A DNA stretch of 7,532 bases from Mariprofundaceae bacterium (GTDB taxonomy: Bacteria > Pseudomonadota > Zetaproteobacteria > Mariprofundales > Mariprofundaceae). A model generated the notes under the pieces. That model worked only from the letters and a program-made list of their open reading frames with translations, ran no database searches and was not told the origin of the DNA. Location of the stretch: assembly GCA_015488125.1 (NCBI GenBank), contig WFOJ01000113.1:1-7532 (forward strand), in the 5' to 3' direction. Of the stretch, positions 6,740 to 7,532 are shown piece after piece (the first letter of the stretch is position 1; each line of letters begins with the position of its first letter). The translations under genes were made by a program, and so were the position numbers.

Positions 6740-7420
6740 ATGACAAAGCATGCAACCATCTGTCAGTTGCTGGTTATGGCCAAAGCACCTGTGGCGGGCA
6801 GGGTAAAAACCCGTTTGATGCCAACTTATGGCGCCACACAAGCGGCCTGGTGGTATGAGCAAATGCTCAGCAGCGTGTTGCGGCAGGCACAGCGCTTGTT
6901 CGACCAGGTATGGCTGGCCGTTGATCATATCCACCACCCGTTCTTTCAGAACACAACACTACCACTGTTACCGCAAGGGGATGGCGACCTTGGTGAGCGT
7001 TTGCAGCGGGTTATCTCTACACTGGCGAGGCACAACTGGTTACCCACCATTGTGATCGGCGCTGATTCCCCTCACATGCAGGACGCACGCCTGTTGACCA
7101 CAGCGATGGCCTTGCAAGAGGTTGATGTCGTGATCGGCCCGGTGGAAGATGGCGGCTATAACGTCATTGCCATGCGGCAACCACAGCCATGCCTGTTTGA
7201 GGCCATTGACTGGGGTAGTGGGCATGTCCAGGAACAAACCATGCAGCGCATCGACCAACAAGCATTGCGCTGCCATGTATTGCCCATGGATTATGATGTT
7301 GACACCGCCGACGATCTCGCACGGGCACGCACCGATGGCTGGCTGCCTCAGCGCCCTGACATTCGTGTGGCAAATGATCAGGACTGCTCATCATACAGTG
7401 AGGAAAGTCGTTCGCCATAG
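6740..7420 (+). CDS. TIGR04282/DUF2064-type glycosyltransferase (CofC-like GT-A fold)
   Basis: This 226-residue protein has the ordered motifs of the DUF2064 family: MAKAPVAGRVKTRL (13-26, nucleotide-sugar binding loop), GDGDLGERL (80-88), GADSPHM (107-113) and GPVEDGGYNVIAM (133-145). DYDVDTADDL (184-193) lies near the end. Members are annotated as arsenosugar-biosynthesis glycosyltransferases, but that role is proven for few, and no arsenic genes are visible here. The ATG at 6740 is kept because residues 7-12 form the first beta strand and an in-frame TGA lies at 6728-6730, nine bases upstream of the ATG. No Shine-Dalgarno is seen. It follows the LOG gene after 37 bp, probably in the same transcript. 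Its last 14 codons overlap the convergent gene on the other strand and are poorly conserved-looking (SSYSEESRSP). Confidence 0.87.
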   Translation: MTKHATICQLLVMAKAPVAGRVKTRLMPTYGATQAAWWYEQMLSSVLRQAQRLFDQVWLAVDHIHHPFFQNTTLPLLPQGDGDLGERLQRVISTLARHNWLPTIVIGADSPHMQDARLLTTAMALQEVDVVIGPVEDGGYNVIAMRQPQPCLFEAIDWGSGHVQEQTMQRIDQQALRCHVLPMDYDVDTADDLARARTDGWLPQRPDIRVANDQDCSSYSEESRSP

Positions 7421-7532
7421 ACCGCCCATATATGCTGACGACGGGGACGTGAGGTACCGGTCCATTGGCCATTGGCCAGAGTGAAGGCTTCGTCTGCGAT
7501 GATATAACGACCGATGCGGGCATAATCAGGCA
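7378..7532 (-). CDS. C-terminal end of an AMP-binding acyl-CoA synthetase-like gene (partial)
   Basis: Fifty codons run in from the right edge on the minus strand and stop at TGA (7380-7378). The visible end reads PDYARIGRYIIADEAF, then LANGQWTGTSRPRRQH, then IWAVYGERLSSLY. The order matches the C-terminal lid domain of ANL-superfamily enzymes (long-chain acyl-CoA synthetase type). There an L-P-x-Y-x-R-I strand, a 'T-x-E-N-G-x-x-T' turn, an R-R pair and an Ile-x-x-x-Tyr helix occur in that sequence. The usual Lys-rich turn here reads TGTSRPRR. The upstream catalytic domain is outside the window, so the substrate is unknown. It overlaps the plus-strand gene by 43 bp, tail to tail. Confidence 0.7.
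   Translation of the reverse strand, partial: PDYARIGRYIIADEAFTLANGQWTGTSRPRRQHIWAVYGERLSSLYDEQS

Noticed and set aside
6196..6759. Long minus-strand open frame opposite the LOG gene
   Set aside because: The plus-strand protein has clear family motifs (PGGLGTLAE). The antisense product is rich in His, Gln and Cys with no known motif.
7460..7478. Direct repeat ATTGGCCATTGGCC as a terminator or binding site
   Set aside because: It lies inside the partial acyl-CoA synthetase-like coding region (LANGQW) and is explained by its codons. There is no T-tract.
7164..7523. Minus-strand 119-codon frame near the right edge
   Set aside because: The alternative minus frame ending at 7378 matches ANL-enzyme C-termini, and this one is low in recognisable structure.
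1..7532. An undescribed multi-gene defence or mobile system
   Set aside because: Every sizeable gene fits a known family, and no array, toxin-antitoxin pair, reverse transcriptase or other defence marker is visible.

Overview
The window looks like chromosomal DNA of a Gram-negative bacterium. The signs are a lipoprotein signal (VTAC), SPOR and RlpA peptidoglycan proteins, a membrane-anchored lytic transglycosylase, and a ProS with the long editing insertion. The proS-to-lytic-transglycosylase order and the protein styles suggest Pseudomonadota, probably Beta- or Gammaproteobacteria. I cannot name a genus.

Left part (1-2180, minus strand). Positions 1-147 are the end of an insertion sequence, and the first 27 codons of its transposase (82 down to the window edge) look like the ISAs1 family. 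The element sits inside the 3' end of a secreted trypsin-fold protease gene of the lysyl-endopeptidase type (start 2180). The protease keeps its catalytic triad, its six cysteines, one repeat module and a PPC domain. It breaks off 12 residues into a second copy of the repeat module and ends in an 18-residue tail read from IS DNA. This region looks more AT-rich than the rest.

Divergent intergenic region (2181-2391). It separates the protease from proS and holds a perfect 15-nt palindrome, a second small inverted repeat and two ACCAATAT copies 41 bp apart. It may carry operators for one or both directions.

Middle and right part (2392-7420, plus strand). This is a tight run of five genes: proS, a membrane-anchored SLT-type lytic transglycosylase, an RlpA lipoprotein with two SPOR domains, a small LOG/'lysine decarboxylase'-fold protein, and a DUF2064/TIGR04282-type glycosyltransferase. 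The first four are joined by three successive 4-base ATGA stop/start overlaps, so they are probably co-transcribed and translationally coupled. The transglycosylase and RlpA both act on glycan strands and form a small peptidoglycan-remodelling pair behind a tRNA synthetase.

Right edge (7378-7532, minus strand). The last 50 codons of a gene resembling the C-terminus of AMP-binding acyl-CoA synthetases run in from beyond the window. They overlap the glycosyltransferase tail by 43 bp in convergent orientation.

I found no tRNA, rRNA, CRISPR array or clear rho-independent terminator, and no convincing evidence of an undescribed multi-gene system. The most informative event is the IS disruption of the protease.
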